DNA of 64,000 nt from the NCBI RefSeq assembly GCF_042675705.1, contig NZ_JBHTJJ010000007.1; one strand, written 5' to 3'. Of the stretch, positions 25,128-33,851 are shown piece after piece (within the stretch, counting starts at the first letter, position 1; every line of letters begins with the position of its first letter). The notes below the pieces were generated by a model, which was not told where the DNA came from, did no database searches, and saw only the letters and a list, made by a program, of their open reading frames with translations. The translations under genes were made by a program, and so were the position numbers. The stretch is from Ruegeria arenilitoris. Its GTDB lineage: Bacteria; Pseudomonadota; Alphaproteobacteria; Rhodobacterales; Rhodobacteraceae.

Positions 25128-26510
25128 ATGAAACGACGGGAGTTTCTTTTATCGGGCGGCGCCGCAATGGGGGCCGCAGGCTTGGGTGGACTTGCATTCG
25201 CGTCCAATAGCTCCGATCAGGAACTGGTGGTTCAAAGCGCCAGCTACATGTTTCGGGACCAGCCTACGCAAGGAATGGTCAGCCTGAGCCCCGACGCTCC
25301 TCCGCCCGTCCTTTTTGGACGTCAGGGTGAAGCGATGAGACTGACGGTCAAAAACACTCTGTCCGACTATACCTCGATGCACTGGCACGGGATGCGCATC
25401 CGCAATGATATGGATGGTGTGCCTTATCTGACCCAGATGCCCCTGGGACAGAACGAAAGCTTCACCTACGAGTTCACACCCCCAGACGCCGGAACCTACT
25501 GGTATCACCCGCACTGCATGACGATGGAGCAGATGGCGCACGGCCTGACCGGAGTGATGGTTATCGCCGAGCCTGAAGACGTCGGGTTCGACAGCGAGCA
25601 AGTGATCAACCTGCGGGACTTTCGCCTGGACGAGACGGGGGCATTTCTGCCAGCCTACACCGAGCGGGGCGCGGCCAGAGCCGGAACTTTCGGCAATGTG
25701 CAGACCGCGAACTGGCACCAGCATCCAGTCTATGACCACGCCGCCGGCAGCCTCGTGCGGCTGCGACTGCTCAATTCGGATACGACCCGGATCTACAAGT
25801 TGCACCTGACGGACGGAAACGCGCAGGTCATCGCGTGGGACGGTCACCCGGTCACCGCCGAACTACCGATGCCGAGTGCCGACGATCCCCTGCTGTTGGG
25901 CCCCGGTCAGCGTGTGGATTTTGCCGTTGCGATGCCAGACGGCGAAGGGGCACAGGTCGATCTTGTGGCCAAACTGCCCGGTCAGCCCTTGAGGACGATG
26001 GCCAGCCTGCGATCGGTCGGGCAATCCGCGAGTCGAGACCTGAGAGAACTGAAGCCTTTGCCGAAGAACCCGGTCGCCCTGCCCGATCTCAGCAACGCTC
26101 AGGTGCACGAATTCGTCTTCGGATGGACGCCAGAAGGTGAACTGCCGGACAATGGGCTCTGCGGGTCTCTTGGATACAATTTCTGGTCCATCAACCGGGT
26201 TCCCTGGTCCGGAGATGCTTCCTCGGATGTCGGGCCATTGGCGACGCTGGAACTGGGCAAAAGCTACGTCTTGAGGCTGCGCAATGAATCTCCGAACCTG
26301 CATCCGATCCATCTGCACGGGCTGGTCTTTGTGCCGTTGCGATCAAACCTGCGAGAGTTGCCGCCGCTGGTGACGGACACCATGCTGTTGTTGAAGGACG
26401 AGGTCGTTGAAATCGGGCTGGTCGCAGACAATCCGGGTGACTGGGCCTTTCACTGCCATGTGATCGAACACCAGAAGACCGGGCTGACCGGGTTCCTGCG
26501 GGTCGTTTGA
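25128..26510 (+). CDS. Multicopper oxidase, Tat-exported
   Basis: A 460-residue three-domain cupredoxin oxidase. The N-terminus carries a twin-arginine signal, MKRREFLLSGGAA, and an Ala-rich h-region, so it is exported folded to the periplasm. All four copper-binding motifs are present: HWHG, WYHPHC, HPIHLHG, and HCHVIEHQKTGL near the C-terminus. These bind the type 1 and trinuclear copper centres. Relatives oxidise Cu(I), phenols or other substrates and may protect against copper. The gene is on the opposite strand to its neighbours and interrupts the usual rnc-era order, which suggests later insertion. Confidence 0.9.
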   Translation: MKRREFLLSGGAAMGAAGLGGLAFASNSSDQELVVQSASYMFRDQPTQGMVSLSPDAPPPVLFGRQGEAMRLTVKNTLSDYTSMHWHGMRIRNDMDGVPYLTQMPLGQNESFTYEFTPPDAGTYWYHPHCMTMEQMAHGLTGVMVIAEPEDVGFDSEQVINLRDFRLDETGAFLPAYTERGAARAGTFGNVQTANWHQHPVYDHAAGSLVRLRLLNSDTTRIYKLHLTDGNAQVIAWDGHPVTAELPMPSADDPLLLGPGQRVDFAVAMPDGEGAQVDLVAKLPGQPLRTMASLRSVGQSASRDLRELKPLPKNPVALPDLSNAQVHEFVFGWTPEGELPDNGLCGSLGYNFWSINRVPWSGDASSDVGPLATLELGKSYVLRLRNESPNLHPIHLHGLVFVPLRSNLRELPPLVTDTMLLLKDEVVEIGLVADNPGDWAFHCHVIEHQKTGLTGFLRVV

Positions 26511-26612
26511 GCCGCAAGGTCTAGCCGTTGCAGACGCGGTTCGTGATAGGTGGCCAGCCATCGCGGACATTCCCGGACAGATGAAGAGCAGGTAACGCCG
26601 CGATCGAAGAGA

Positions 26613-27293
26613 TCAGCTTGTCAGACGATCCAGCAGAGCCTGCGCGGCCGCCTGTTCCGCCTGACGTTTGGAACCGGCCGTTGCTTGGGCCTCGGATCCG
26701 TCCTGCAGCCGGGCCGCGATGGTGAAAACGGGGGCGTGATCCGGACCGCTTCGTGAAATCTCGACATAGGCGGGCGGTTTCTGCCCGCGCGCCTGCGCCC
26801 ATTCCTGAAGCGAAGTCTTGGCATCGCGCGCATCCGCTTCGACCGTGTGGATCCGGTCCCCCCACAGCGACAGGATCACTTTCTGCGCCGCCTCAAAACC
26901 GGCATCGCGATAGACCGCGGCGATAACTGCCTCCATCGCGTCGCCCAAAAGCGCCTGCTTGCGGCGCCCGCCCGACAGCATCTCTGACCTACCCAGTTTT
27001 AGAACCGCGCCGATATCGATCTGGCGGGCAACATCGGCACAGGTTTCCTTGCGCACCAGTGCGTTGAAACGGGGGGCCAGTTGGCCTTCAGTGGCCTTCT
27101 GGTCCGCTTCGAGCAATGCGGTGGCCATCACAAGGCCCAGCACACGGTCACCCAGAAACTCGAGCCGCTGGTTGTCTGGACGTGTCGAAGATGAGACCGA
27201 ACCATGGGTCAATGCCCGAACCAGTAGTTCAGGGTTGGCGAACCTGTGTCCAAGGCGTTTTTCGAACGCCTTCATGTCGGTCGACAGCTTCAA
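26613..27293 (-). CDS. rnc: Ribonuclease III
   Basis: A 226-residue RNase III that cuts double-stranded RNA in rRNA processing and mRNA decay. The signature NQRLEFLGDRVLGLV and the second catalytic block LLGDAMEAVIAAVY are intact, followed by a double-stranded RNA-binding domain ending in KRQAEQAAAQALLDRL. The probable start is a TTG at 27293 overlapping the lepB stop as TTGA; the first ATG, at 27275, would remove six residues. It is the last gene of the rpoZ-to-rnc series on this strand before the inserted oxidase gene. Confidence 0.94.
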   Translation of the reverse strand: MKLSTDMKAFEKRLGHRFANPELLVRALTHGSVSSSTRPDNQRLEFLGDRVLGLVMATALLEADQKATEGQLAPRFNALVRKETCADVARQIDIGAVLKLGRSEMLSGGRRKQALLGDAMEAVIAAVYRDAGFEAAQKVILSLWGDRIHTVEADARDAKTSLQEWAQARGQKPPAYVEISRSGPDHAPVFTIAARLQDGSEAQATAGSKRQAEQAAAQALLDRLTS

Positions 27294-28126
27294 TTGACCG
27301 CCTTGAAGAACCGGTCACCGCGCCAGGTCCAGAAAAACAGCATCGAACGCCCGGCGGACGAGAACATGATGCGGTCGGCTCGACCGATCAGGTTTTCATA
27401 AGGAACGTAGCCGACGCCGCCTGCGACCTGTGGCACGCGGCTGTCACTGGAATTGTCACGGTTGTCGCCCATGAAGAAGTAGTGCCCTTCCGGCACGGTG
27501 TAGACACCCGTGTTGTCGGTACTCTGATTGCCGATATTCAGGATTTCATGCGACACGCCGCTCGGCAGCGTTTCGATCATCCGGGTCTTTTCACAGGTAC
27601 CGCCGACGCCGACCGGGCCATTTTCACAGCGCGGCCGAAGGCGCTGAGGCCCTTGCGGCTCGGCGATTTCGGTAAAAGTGCCATCCGGGGTCTGCTTGGC
27701 TTCGGTGCCGTTGATGTAGACCACGCCATCCTTGATCTGAATTTTGTCTCCGGGCAGGCCGATCAGGCGCTTGATGTAGTCGCGCCCCGAAACCGGATGG
27801 CGGAACACGATGACGTCGCCACGCTCGGGCTCGCCGCCCAGCAGTCGGGTATTGTCGCCCCCCATCCAGCCGCAGATGTCCTCGGCATCGACATCGAGCC
27901 CGACGCTGGGGATGATCAGACTGGGGCAGGACGCGTAGGAATAGCCGTAGGCCATCTTGTTGACGAAAAGGAAATCACCGATCAGCAGCGTGGGTTTCAT
28001 CGACCCCGACGGAATCCAGAACGGCTGAAAGAACAGAGTGCGGAAAACACCCGCGATCAGCAGGGCATAGACGATGGTCTTGATCGTCTCCCAGATGGCG
28101 TTTCCGGATTTGGCTTGCTCGGCCAT
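27290..28126 (-). CDS. lepB: Signal peptidase I
   Basis: A 278-residue type I signal peptidase, which removes signal peptides from exported proteins at the periplasmic face. One N-terminal membrane segment (about 15-32) precedes the catalytic Ser42 in PSGSMKPTL. Lys119 in GRDYIKRLIGLPGD is the general base. A family block GDNRDNSSDSR is present near the C-terminus. It overlaps rnc by four bases and lies 32 bp after acpS. Confidence 0.95.
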   Translation of the reverse strand: MAEQAKSGNAIWETIKTIVYALLIAGVFRTLFFQPFWIPSGSMKPTLLIGDFLFVNKMAYGYSYASCPSLIIPSVGLDVDAEDICGWMGGDNTRLLGGEPERGDVIVFRHPVSGRDYIKRLIGLPGDKIQIKDGVVYINGTEAKQTPDGTFTEIAEPQGPQRLRPRCENGPVGVGGTCEKTRMIETLPSGVSHEILNIGNQSTDNTGVYTVPEGHYFFMGDNRDNSSDSRVPQVAGGVGYVPYENLIGRADRIMFSSAGRSMLFFWTWRGDRFFKAVN

Positions 28127-28158
28127 ACTGCTCTCCAGTCCTTGCTCGGCTCGGGGGG

Positions 28159-28605
28159 TTACATGCGGCGCGGTCGCGGGGGTGTCAAGGCCGCCGCGTC
28201 GGGATCACCAAGCGGGCGCGCTTCGATCACCACGAAGGCCTGCGCCCATGGATGATCGTCGGTCAAGGTGACGTGGATGATCGCCTCGTGTCCTTCGGGC
28301 GTCATTTCCTTCAACCGTTCCGCGGCCCAGCCGGTCACATGCATGACGGGCTGACCGGTGCGCAGATTGGTGACAGCCATGTCCTTCCAAGCGATGCCCA
28401 TACGCAGCCCCGTGCCCAGCGCCTTGGAGCACGCCTCTTTTGCGGCCCAGCGCTTGGCGTAGGTTCCGGCCGTATCCCGCCGGCGCTCGGCCTTGCGCTG
28501 CTCGGTCTCGGTGAAGACACGGTTGCGGAACCGGTCACCGAACCGATCGAGCGTGCCCTGAATGCGCTCGATATTCGCAAGATCCGTACCGATGCCGAGT
28601 ATCAT
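28159..28605 (-). CDS. acpS: Holo-[acyl-carrier-protein] synthase
   Basis: A 148-residue AcpS that transfers the 4'-phosphopantetheine arm of CoA to the serine of acyl carrier protein. Magnesium-binding Asp8 lies in MILGIGTDLANIERI, and Glu57 in RWAAKEACSKALG. The C-terminal tail is a little longer than usual, with a Pro/Arg-rich end of unclear meaning. It overlaps the upstream membrane protein gene by four bases (ATGA) and belongs to the pdxJ-acpS-lepB-rnc series. Confidence 0.94.
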   Translation of the reverse strand: MILGIGTDLANIERIQGTLDRFGDRFRNRVFTETEQRKAERRRDTAGTYAKRWAAKEACSKALGTGLRMGIAWKDMAVTNLRTGQPVMHVTGWAAERLKEMTPEGHEAIIHVTLTDDHPWAQAFVVIEARPLGDPDAAALTPPRPRRM

Positions 28606-29048
28606 GAGTTCGATTCTTTCTTTGCCCTTTCAAGAGCCTTGAACGCCGACCGGGCGCCCACCCACAGGAATAGCCGCGAAATGAGAAACGCCACGACAAA
28701 GGTGATCGTGAAACCGATCACCAAAAAGTTCACCGGGATACCGGCCAATCCCTCGGACATGCCCGGAACGACAAGAAAGAACAGCCCAGCCATGACAAGG
28801 TTGGTCAACATGCCGACGATGCCCATCCATAGTGCGGCGCTCCACATGTCGCCGCTGCCCGGCATGGTCTGGTGCGTCTGAACCTGTCGGTGTCCTTCGA
28901 ATGTCGCAGCGGCCAAAAAGGGGATGAACGGCAGGAAACTGCTGGACAAGTCGATTCCGAACACCGCCGAAACGCCAAACAAAACAGCCGGGACCGCAAT
29001 CGATGTGATTACGAAGACGACAAGAAACCTGGGAATGTTCAAGCGCAT
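28602..29048 (-). CDS. Small integral membrane protein between pdxJ and acpS
   Basis: A 148-residue protein with four hydrophobic segments (about 9-29, 37-50, 71-92 and 104-127) and a basic C-terminal tail. The pattern resembles the uncharacterised ABZJ_00895-type membrane family, but I am not certain of that assignment. Its stop overlaps the acpS start as ATGA, and it begins 37 bp after pdxJ, so it is part of the same transcript. No functional motif is visible. Confidence 0.65.
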   Translation of the reverse strand: MRLNIPRFLVVFVITSIAVPAVLFGVSAVFGIDLSSSFLPFIPFLAAATFEGHRQVQTHQTMPGSGDMWSAALWMGIVGMLTNLVMAGLFFLVVPGMSEGLAGIPVNFLVIGFTITFVVAFLISRLFLWVGARSAFKALERAKKESNS

Positions 29049-29085
29049 CGGGAGATCCAGAAGAAGGAGGCTTCAAGGCAGCGGA

Positions 29086-29832
29086 TCATTGGCGCGCCTC
29101 ATCCATCAGGCGGCGCATTTCCTGAATGGCTGGGGTGAGACCCCGGAAGATGGACTCGCCGATCAGGAAATGGCCAATGTTCAACTCGCGCACTTCGGGA
29201 AAGGCAGCAACGGGCTGGACCGTATCATAGGACAGGCCATGGCCGGCATGCACTTCGAGGCCCAGCGAATGGGCAAAGGCAGACATCTTGCGCAGCGCCT
29301 CCAGTTCGCGTTGCGCGTCGTCCACCCGACCCTCGGCATGGGCGTCGCAATAGGCGCCAGTGTGCAGCTCGATCACTTCGGCGCCGATGCGATGGGCGGC
29401 CTCGATCTGCTTGGGGTCTGCGGCGATGAAGATCGACACCCGGCAACCGACGTCACGAAGGGGCGCGATGAAATGCGCCAGACGGTTTTCCTCGCGCGCG
29501 ACTTCCAGGCCACCTTCGGTGGTACGTTCCTCGCGCTTTTCGGGGACGATGCAGACCGCGTGCGGCTTGTGGCGCAGAGCGATCTTCTGCATCTCATCCG
29601 TAGCAGCCATTTCAAAGTTCAGCGGAACCGACAGAACCTCCATCAGCCCGTCGATATCGGCATCCGAGATATGCCGCCTGTCTTCGCGCAGGTGCGCGGT
29701 GATGCCGTCGGCCCCGGCCTCTTCGGCAAGCTTTGCGGCGCGAAGCGGGTCGGGATAGGCGCCGCCACGGGCGTTGCGCACGGTGGCGACATGGTCGATA
29801 TTCACGCCCAGGCGCAGAGGGGTGTCAGACAT
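29086..29832 (-). CDS. pdxJ: Pyridoxine 5'-phosphate synthase
   Basis: A 248-residue TIM-barrel enzyme that condenses 1-deoxyxylulose 5-phosphate with 3-amino-1-hydroxyacetone phosphate to make pyridoxine phosphate. The family start LRLGVNIDHVATVRNARGG and ITAHLREDRRHI are unmistakable. The gene overlaps the DUF2062 gene upstream by eight bases. The conserved order pdxJ-acpS-lepB-rnc is seen in many Proteobacteria, with a small membrane gene added here. Confidence 0.96.
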   Translation of the reverse strand: MSDTPLRLGVNIDHVATVRNARGGAYPDPLRAAKLAEEAGADGITAHLREDRRHISDADIDGLMEVLSVPLNFEMAATDEMQKIALRHKPHAVCIVPEKREERTTEGGLEVAREENRLAHFIAPLRDVGCRVSIFIAADPKQIEAAHRIGAEVIELHTGAYCDAHAEGRVDDAQRELEALRKMSAFAHSLGLEVHAGHGLSYDTVQPVAAFPEVRELNIGHFLIGESIFRGLTPAIQEMRRLMDEARQ

Positions 29833-30523
29833 CCTTCGAATCCTTTTTTCTCGCTTCGCCCGAGCCTATCGGGTTTGGTCGGGGAACGGCAGAGCTTGCT
29901 TCGGCCAAGCGTTTGATTTCTTCGAACTTCGCCTTGATCTTTGCGCGGCGCCGCATCTGATAGGTTCGGATCACCGGCAGGCTGATATAGGTGCAGATCA
30001 CGCCGGCCACGATGCCGGGAATGATGCCGCCAATCATGTAGGGAAAGAACACGTCGTCATAAAATTGGGACAGCCCGTGCCAATCAGCGACCCGATCGGA
30101 AAACATCGCCAGGAAGTTATCCTTGAGGTCCCCCATCGCGCTGGCAAATTTGCCCATCAGTCCCTTGGTGTTACCCTCTTCGTATTCGGTGCCCAGCAGG
30201 AAATGCCCGGTTTGCAGGCTGACCACGCCGATCGGAACGTAGGTCAGCGGGTTGCCGAAGAACGTGCCGCTCAACGCGGCAAGGATGTTGCCGTTCAGCA
30301 GCCGGGCCAAGACCGCGGCAACCAGAAAATGAAGGCCGTAGAAAGGAGTGAAGGACGCGAACACCCCGGCCCCGACCCCACGGGCAATGCGCTCGGGCGA
30401 GTCCGGGAGACGACGGACACGGTGTTTGACATAGTGGAAGGCGCGGGTCCAACCGCCGCGAGGATAGACCAACTCGGACAGGACCTGGAGTACCGAGCGG
30501 CGATCACGGCGCTTGAAAACCAC
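29825..30523 (-). CDS. DUF2062 membrane protein
   Basis: A 232-residue protein with a basic N-terminus MVFKRRDRRS, a DUF2062 domain with several membrane segments (about 50-190), including GVFASFTPFYGLHFLVAAVLAR and FGNPLTYVPIG, and a cytoplasmic basic tail. DUF2062 proteins are of unknown function; some are fused to glycosyltransferases. The start is a GTG, next to an AGGA that is unusually close, so the exact N-terminus is not certain. It lies between rsh and pdxJ, 16 bp after rsh. Confidence 0.83.
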   Translation of the reverse strand: MVFKRRDRRSVLQVLSELVYPRGGWTRAFHYVKHRVRRLPDSPERIARGVGAGVFASFTPFYGLHFLVAAVLARLLNGNILAALSGTFFGNPLTYVPIGVVSLQTGHFLLGTEYEEGNTKGLMGKFASAMGDLKDNFLAMFSDRVADWHGLSQFYDDVFFPYMIGGIIPGIVAGVICTYISLPVIRTYQMRRRAKIKAKFEEIKRLAEASSAVPRPNPIGSGEARKKDSKDV

Positions 30524-30539
30524 TCCTGATCACCCCTTC

Positions 30540-32672
30540 TCAGCCAGCTGCGACCGCAGCGCTTGTCATGTCCCGGTACCGTTCGACTGCAGCCACGTCA
30601 CTTTCCGCCTCGAGCATCAGCATCAGCGAATGCAGCTGTTCAAGATCCCGCACCTCGATACTGATCAGCAGACGATAGAAATCGGGCTTCCGGTCCACGA
30701 ATTCCAGGTTCGAGATATTGGCCTTTTTCTCGCCGATCAATGTGCAAATACGTCCCAGCACGCCGGCGTCATTACCGATGGTCAGTTCCAACGTGGCGCC
30801 GTAAGCGGCCGGATGCGTGCCGGTATGCCAGTGAAGATTCACCCACCGTTGCGGCTGATCCTCGAATTCGGCAAGGCGATCGCAATCGATGGAATGCACC
30901 ACCACGCCCTTGCCCCGAGACGTGATACCCACGATGCGTTCGCCCGGCAAAGGCTGGCAGCACGGCGCGCGTTCAAACCCCTGCCCCGGCTCAAGCCCGA
31001 TCACGGCGCGACGCAAGGGGATTGCTTCGCCCTCGTCGCGGGTCAGGTCGGGATAGACCGCGGCCACCACATCATGGGCGGTCAGTTCGGCACTGCCGAC
31101 GCGGGCCAGCAACTCATCGCTGTTCTTGATGCGCAGGTGTTTGGCGGCGGTTTCCAATGCCTTGTCGGTCGCCTTGCGGCCGACATGCTCGAACCCCGCG
31201 CGGACCAGTTCGCGCCCCAGTTTGATGAACCGTTCACGGTCAACCTCGCGCAGGGCGCGGCGGATGGCGGTGCGGGCCTTGCCAGTCACCGCAATCTCGA
31301 GCCACGTAACCTGCGGTGTCTGGCCGTCGGCGGTGATGATGTCGACCGATTGGCCATTCTTGAGCCGCGTCCACAGCGGCACGCGAATACCGTCCACCTT
31401 GGCCCCGACACAGGCATGGCCGATGCGCGTATGGATCGCGTAGGCGAAATCGATCGGGGTCGCACCACGCGGCAGTTTCACCACATCGCCTTTGGGGGTG
31501 AAGCAGAAGACCTGGTCCGAATACATCTCGAGCTTGACCGCCTCGAGGAAATCTTCGTGGTCTTCCTCGGTATCGAACTGCTCGGTCAGGTTGGCGATCC
31601 ACTTCGCCGGATCGACCGCAAAGGGGTTTTCCGTCCGCACACCGTCACGATAGGACCAGTGCGCGGCAACACCGGTCTCGGCGACGTCATGCATCTGACG
31701 GGTACGGATCTGCACCTCGACCCGCTTGCCGTCACGGCCCGAGACCGTCGTATGGATCGACCGGTAGCCGTTCGATTTCGGCTGGCTGATATAGTCCTTG
31801 AACCGTCCCGGCACCGCGCGCCAGCGCTGGTGGATGGCCCCAAGGGTGCGATAGCAGTCTTCTTCGGTCTGGGTGATGATGCGGAAGCCATAGATGTCGG
31901 ACAAGCGAGAGAAGCCCTGATCCTTTTCCTGCATCTTGCGCCAGATCGAATAGGGTTTCTTGGCGCGACCAAAGACTTCGGCCTCGATCCCCGCTTTCTC
32001 AAGCTCGTGCCGCATGTCGCCGGTGATCCGGTGAATCACGTCACCGGTTTCGCGCTGCAGCGTGATGAAGCGGCGGATGATCGACTGGCGGCCTTCGGGA
32101 TTGAGGACGCGGAACGCCAGGTCCTCAAGCTCTTCGCGCATCCACTGCATGCCCATCCGGCCGGCCAGCGGCGCGTAGATGTCCATCGTTTCGCGCGCTT
32201 TCTGCACCTGCTTTTCGGGGCGCATCGCCTTGATCGTGCGCATGTTGTGCAGCCGGTCGGCCAGCTTGACCAGGATCACCCGCAAGTCCTTGGACATGGC
32301 CATGAACAGTTTGCGGAAGTTTTCCGCCTGCTTGGTTTCGCGACTGGAGAGCTGCAGGTTGGTCAGCTTGGTGACGCCGTCCACAAGCATCGCCACCTCG
32401 TCGCCGAACAGCTCGGCGATCTTGGAATAGCTGGCCTTGGTGTCCTCGATCGTGTCGTGCAGCAGCGCGGTGATGATCGTGGCATCGTCCAGACGCTGTT
32501 CGGTCAGAATGGCGGCGACTGCGACGGGATGCGAAAAATAGGGCTCGCCCGAATGCCGGAACTGCCCTTCATGCATCTGCAGTCCGAACTCGTAGGCCCG
32601 GGCGATGCGATCTGCATTTGTTTTGGGGTTGTAGTTGCGGACCAGCGCAATCAGGTCTTCAACAGAAATCAT
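30540..32672 (-). CDS. Bifunctional (p)ppGpp synthetase/hydrolase
   Basis: A 710-residue RelA/SpoT homologue that makes and degrades the alarmone (p)ppGpp. The N-terminal HD hydrolase domain has His48 (FSHPV) and His72-Asp73 (LHDTIED). The synthetase domain follows, with NGYRSIHTTV and RAKKPYSIWRKM; the RxK-type motif there is that of bifunctional enzymes. A TGS domain (about 390-450) and a C-terminal ACT domain complete the protein. It is usually the only long RSH in alphaproteobacteria. It sits 26 bp after rpoZ, an arrangement like gmk-rpoZ-spoT in E. coli. Confidence 0.95.
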   Translation of the reverse strand: MISVEDLIALVRNYNPKTNADRIARAYEFGLQMHEGQFRHSGEPYFSHPVAVAAILTEQRLDDATIITALLHDTIEDTKASYSKIAELFGDEVAMLVDGVTKLTNLQLSSRETKQAENFRKLFMAMSKDLRVILVKLADRLHNMRTIKAMRPEKQVQKARETMDIYAPLAGRMGMQWMREELEDLAFRVLNPEGRQSIIRRFITLQRETGDVIHRITGDMRHELEKAGIEAEVFGRAKKPYSIWRKMQEKDQGFSRLSDIYGFRIITQTEEDCYRTLGAIHQRWRAVPGRFKDYISQPKSNGYRSIHTTVSGRDGKRVEVQIRTRQMHDVAETGVAAHWSYRDGVRTENPFAVDPAKWIANLTEQFDTEEDHEDFLEAVKLEMYSDQVFCFTPKGDVVKLPRGATPIDFAYAIHTRIGHACVGAKVDGIRVPLWTRLKNGQSVDIITADGQTPQVTWLEIAVTGKARTAIRRALREVDRERFIKLGRELVRAGFEHVGRKATDKALETAAKHLRIKNSDELLARVGSAELTAHDVVAAVYPDLTRDEGEAIPLRRAVIGLEPGQGFERAPCCQPLPGERIVGITSRGKGVVVHSIDCDRLAEFEDQPQRWVNLHWHTGTHPAAYGATLELTIGNDAGVLGRICTLIGEKKANISNLEFVDRKPDFYRLLISIEVRDLEQLHSLMLMLEAESDVAAVERYRDMTSAAVAAG

Positions 32673-32698
32673 CCGGTCCGCACCTTCGCTTGCAGGGC

Positions 32699-33052
32699 TT
32701 ACCCCTGCCCCTGGGCCTCCATCAGGGCACGCAGGAGTTTCTCTTCGGACATGTCGTCATCTGCCGGCTTGTCCGACTCTGCACCCATCAACAGCGCCAT
32801 CTGATCTTCTTCGGGCTCGTCGACCTCGATCTGGGTCTGGTTGGCCTCGATCAGACGTTCACGGAGCTCGTCCGCCGTCTGGGTTTCTTCTGCAATCTCG
32901 CGCAGAGACACGACGGGGTTCTTGTCGTTGTCGCGGTCAACGGTGATCGATCCGCCAGTCGAAATCTCGCGCGCACGATGGGCGGCAAGCATCACCAGTT
33001 CGAACCGGTTCGGTACCTTGTCTACGCAGTCTTCGACCGTCACGCGGGCCAT
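32699..33052 (-). CDS. rpoZ: RNA polymerase omega subunit
   Basis: A 117-residue omega subunit, starting MARVTVEDCVDKVPNRFELV and continuing with LAAHRAREIS, the standard sequence in alphaproteobacteria. Omega assists folding and assembly of the beta' subunit and is part of the ppGpp binding site in E. coli. The C-terminal half is acidic and variable. It starts the long minus-strand series and directly precedes the (p)ppGpp synthetase gene, a functional pairing. Confidence 0.95.
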   Translation of the reverse strand: MARVTVEDCVDKVPNRFELVMLAAHRAREISTGGSITVDRDNDKNPVVSLREIAEETQTADELRERLIEANQTQIEVDEPEEDQMALLMGAESDKPADDDMSEEKLLRALMEAQGQG

Positions 33053-33146
33053 GAGGCGCTCTCCACAAATGAATCCGTGTCAGGAAGGAGTTTATCTAAG
33101 CGCGAATCTCTGCCTTGACAAGCGGGAAATGCCCAGCATTGGCGGC

Positions 33147-33704
33147 TCAGAGGGGGGTTACGGCGGCAACCTCGTCCGCAGGCAGCTGTCCGATCATTTC
33201 CCGGACGGTCAAATCCAGCACCGGATGGCGCCAATCGGGCGCGACATCAGCCATCGGAACCAGCACGAATGCCCGGTCCTGCAGGCGCGGGTGCGGCACG
33301 ATCAGTTGTTCGGGCGCGGATTGCACCTGCTGCTCCATCGGCAAATCCAGCCAGCGGCGGTATCCGTCCAGGTCCGGCAGAACGCGGTCGTCCCAGCAGA
33401 CAAGATCAAGATCAAGTGTGCGCATACCCCAACGCTGAACCCTGGCGCGGCCGAACTCGGCCTCGACCTCGTGAAGCAGGTCCAGAACACCGCGCGGCTC
33501 CAATTCCGTCTCGATCAGAGCGGCTGCATTCACATAGTCCGGGCCTGCGCCCGCAGGGAAGCAGGGGGTCGAAAACAGCCGGCTTTTGGCCCGAATCACC
33601 AACCCATTGGCCTCCATGACCTCGAGAGCCTGTGCGAGTGTCACCTTCGGTGTGTTTCCTCTCAAGGTGAGATTTGCCCCCAACGCCACGACCACTTTTG
33701 ACAT
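33147..33704 (-). CDS. folK: 6-hydroxymethyl-7,8-dihydropterin pyrophosphokinase
   Basis: A 185-residue HPPK that transfers pyrophosphate from ATP to hydroxymethyl-dihydropterin in folate synthesis. The start ALGANLTLRGN and the signature RTLDLDLVCWDD (with metal-binding Asp residues) then IVPHPRLQDRAFVLVPM are clear. The ATG at 33704 opens MSKVVVALGANL; a GTG four codons upstream is less likely. A repeated GACCACTTTT flanks the start codon (33690-33699 and 33711-33720). Confidence 0.92.
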   Translation of the reverse strand: MSKVVVALGANLTLRGNTPKVTLAQALEVMEANGLVIRAKSRLFSTPCFPAGAGPDYVNAAALIETELEPRGVLDLLHEVEAEFGRARVQRWGMRTLDLDLVCWDDRVLPDLDGYRRWLDLPMEQQVQSAPEQLIVPHPRLQDRAFVLVPMADVAPDWRHPVLDLTVREMIGQLPADEVAAVTPL

Positions 33705-33746
33705 GGATTTGACCACTTTTATCCCCGCATTCCGTTCAGAGAATAC

Positions 33747-33774
33747 TTGCGATACAGGTCAAATAGCCTATTTT
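33747..33774 (+). promoter_or_regulatory. Probable promoter of the NYN-domain gene
   Basis: TTGCGA (33747-33752), 16-bp spacer, TATTTT (33769-33774), in an AT-rich stretch 78 bp upstream of the ATG at 33852. The fit is moderate. It lies in the divergent region shared with folK. Confidence 0.35.
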
Positions 33775-33851
33775 AAAGGGATCAATGCGCGAATTTATTT
33801 TTTCACTCACAGACACCTCCGCGCGTTGAGCGATACCGGAAGGACAAATTA

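Noticed and set aside
30513..32804. A 763-codon open frame opposite the (p)ppGpp synthetase
   Set aside because: The minus-strand gene has HD, synthetase, TGS and ACT domains in order. The other frame is a compositional artefact.
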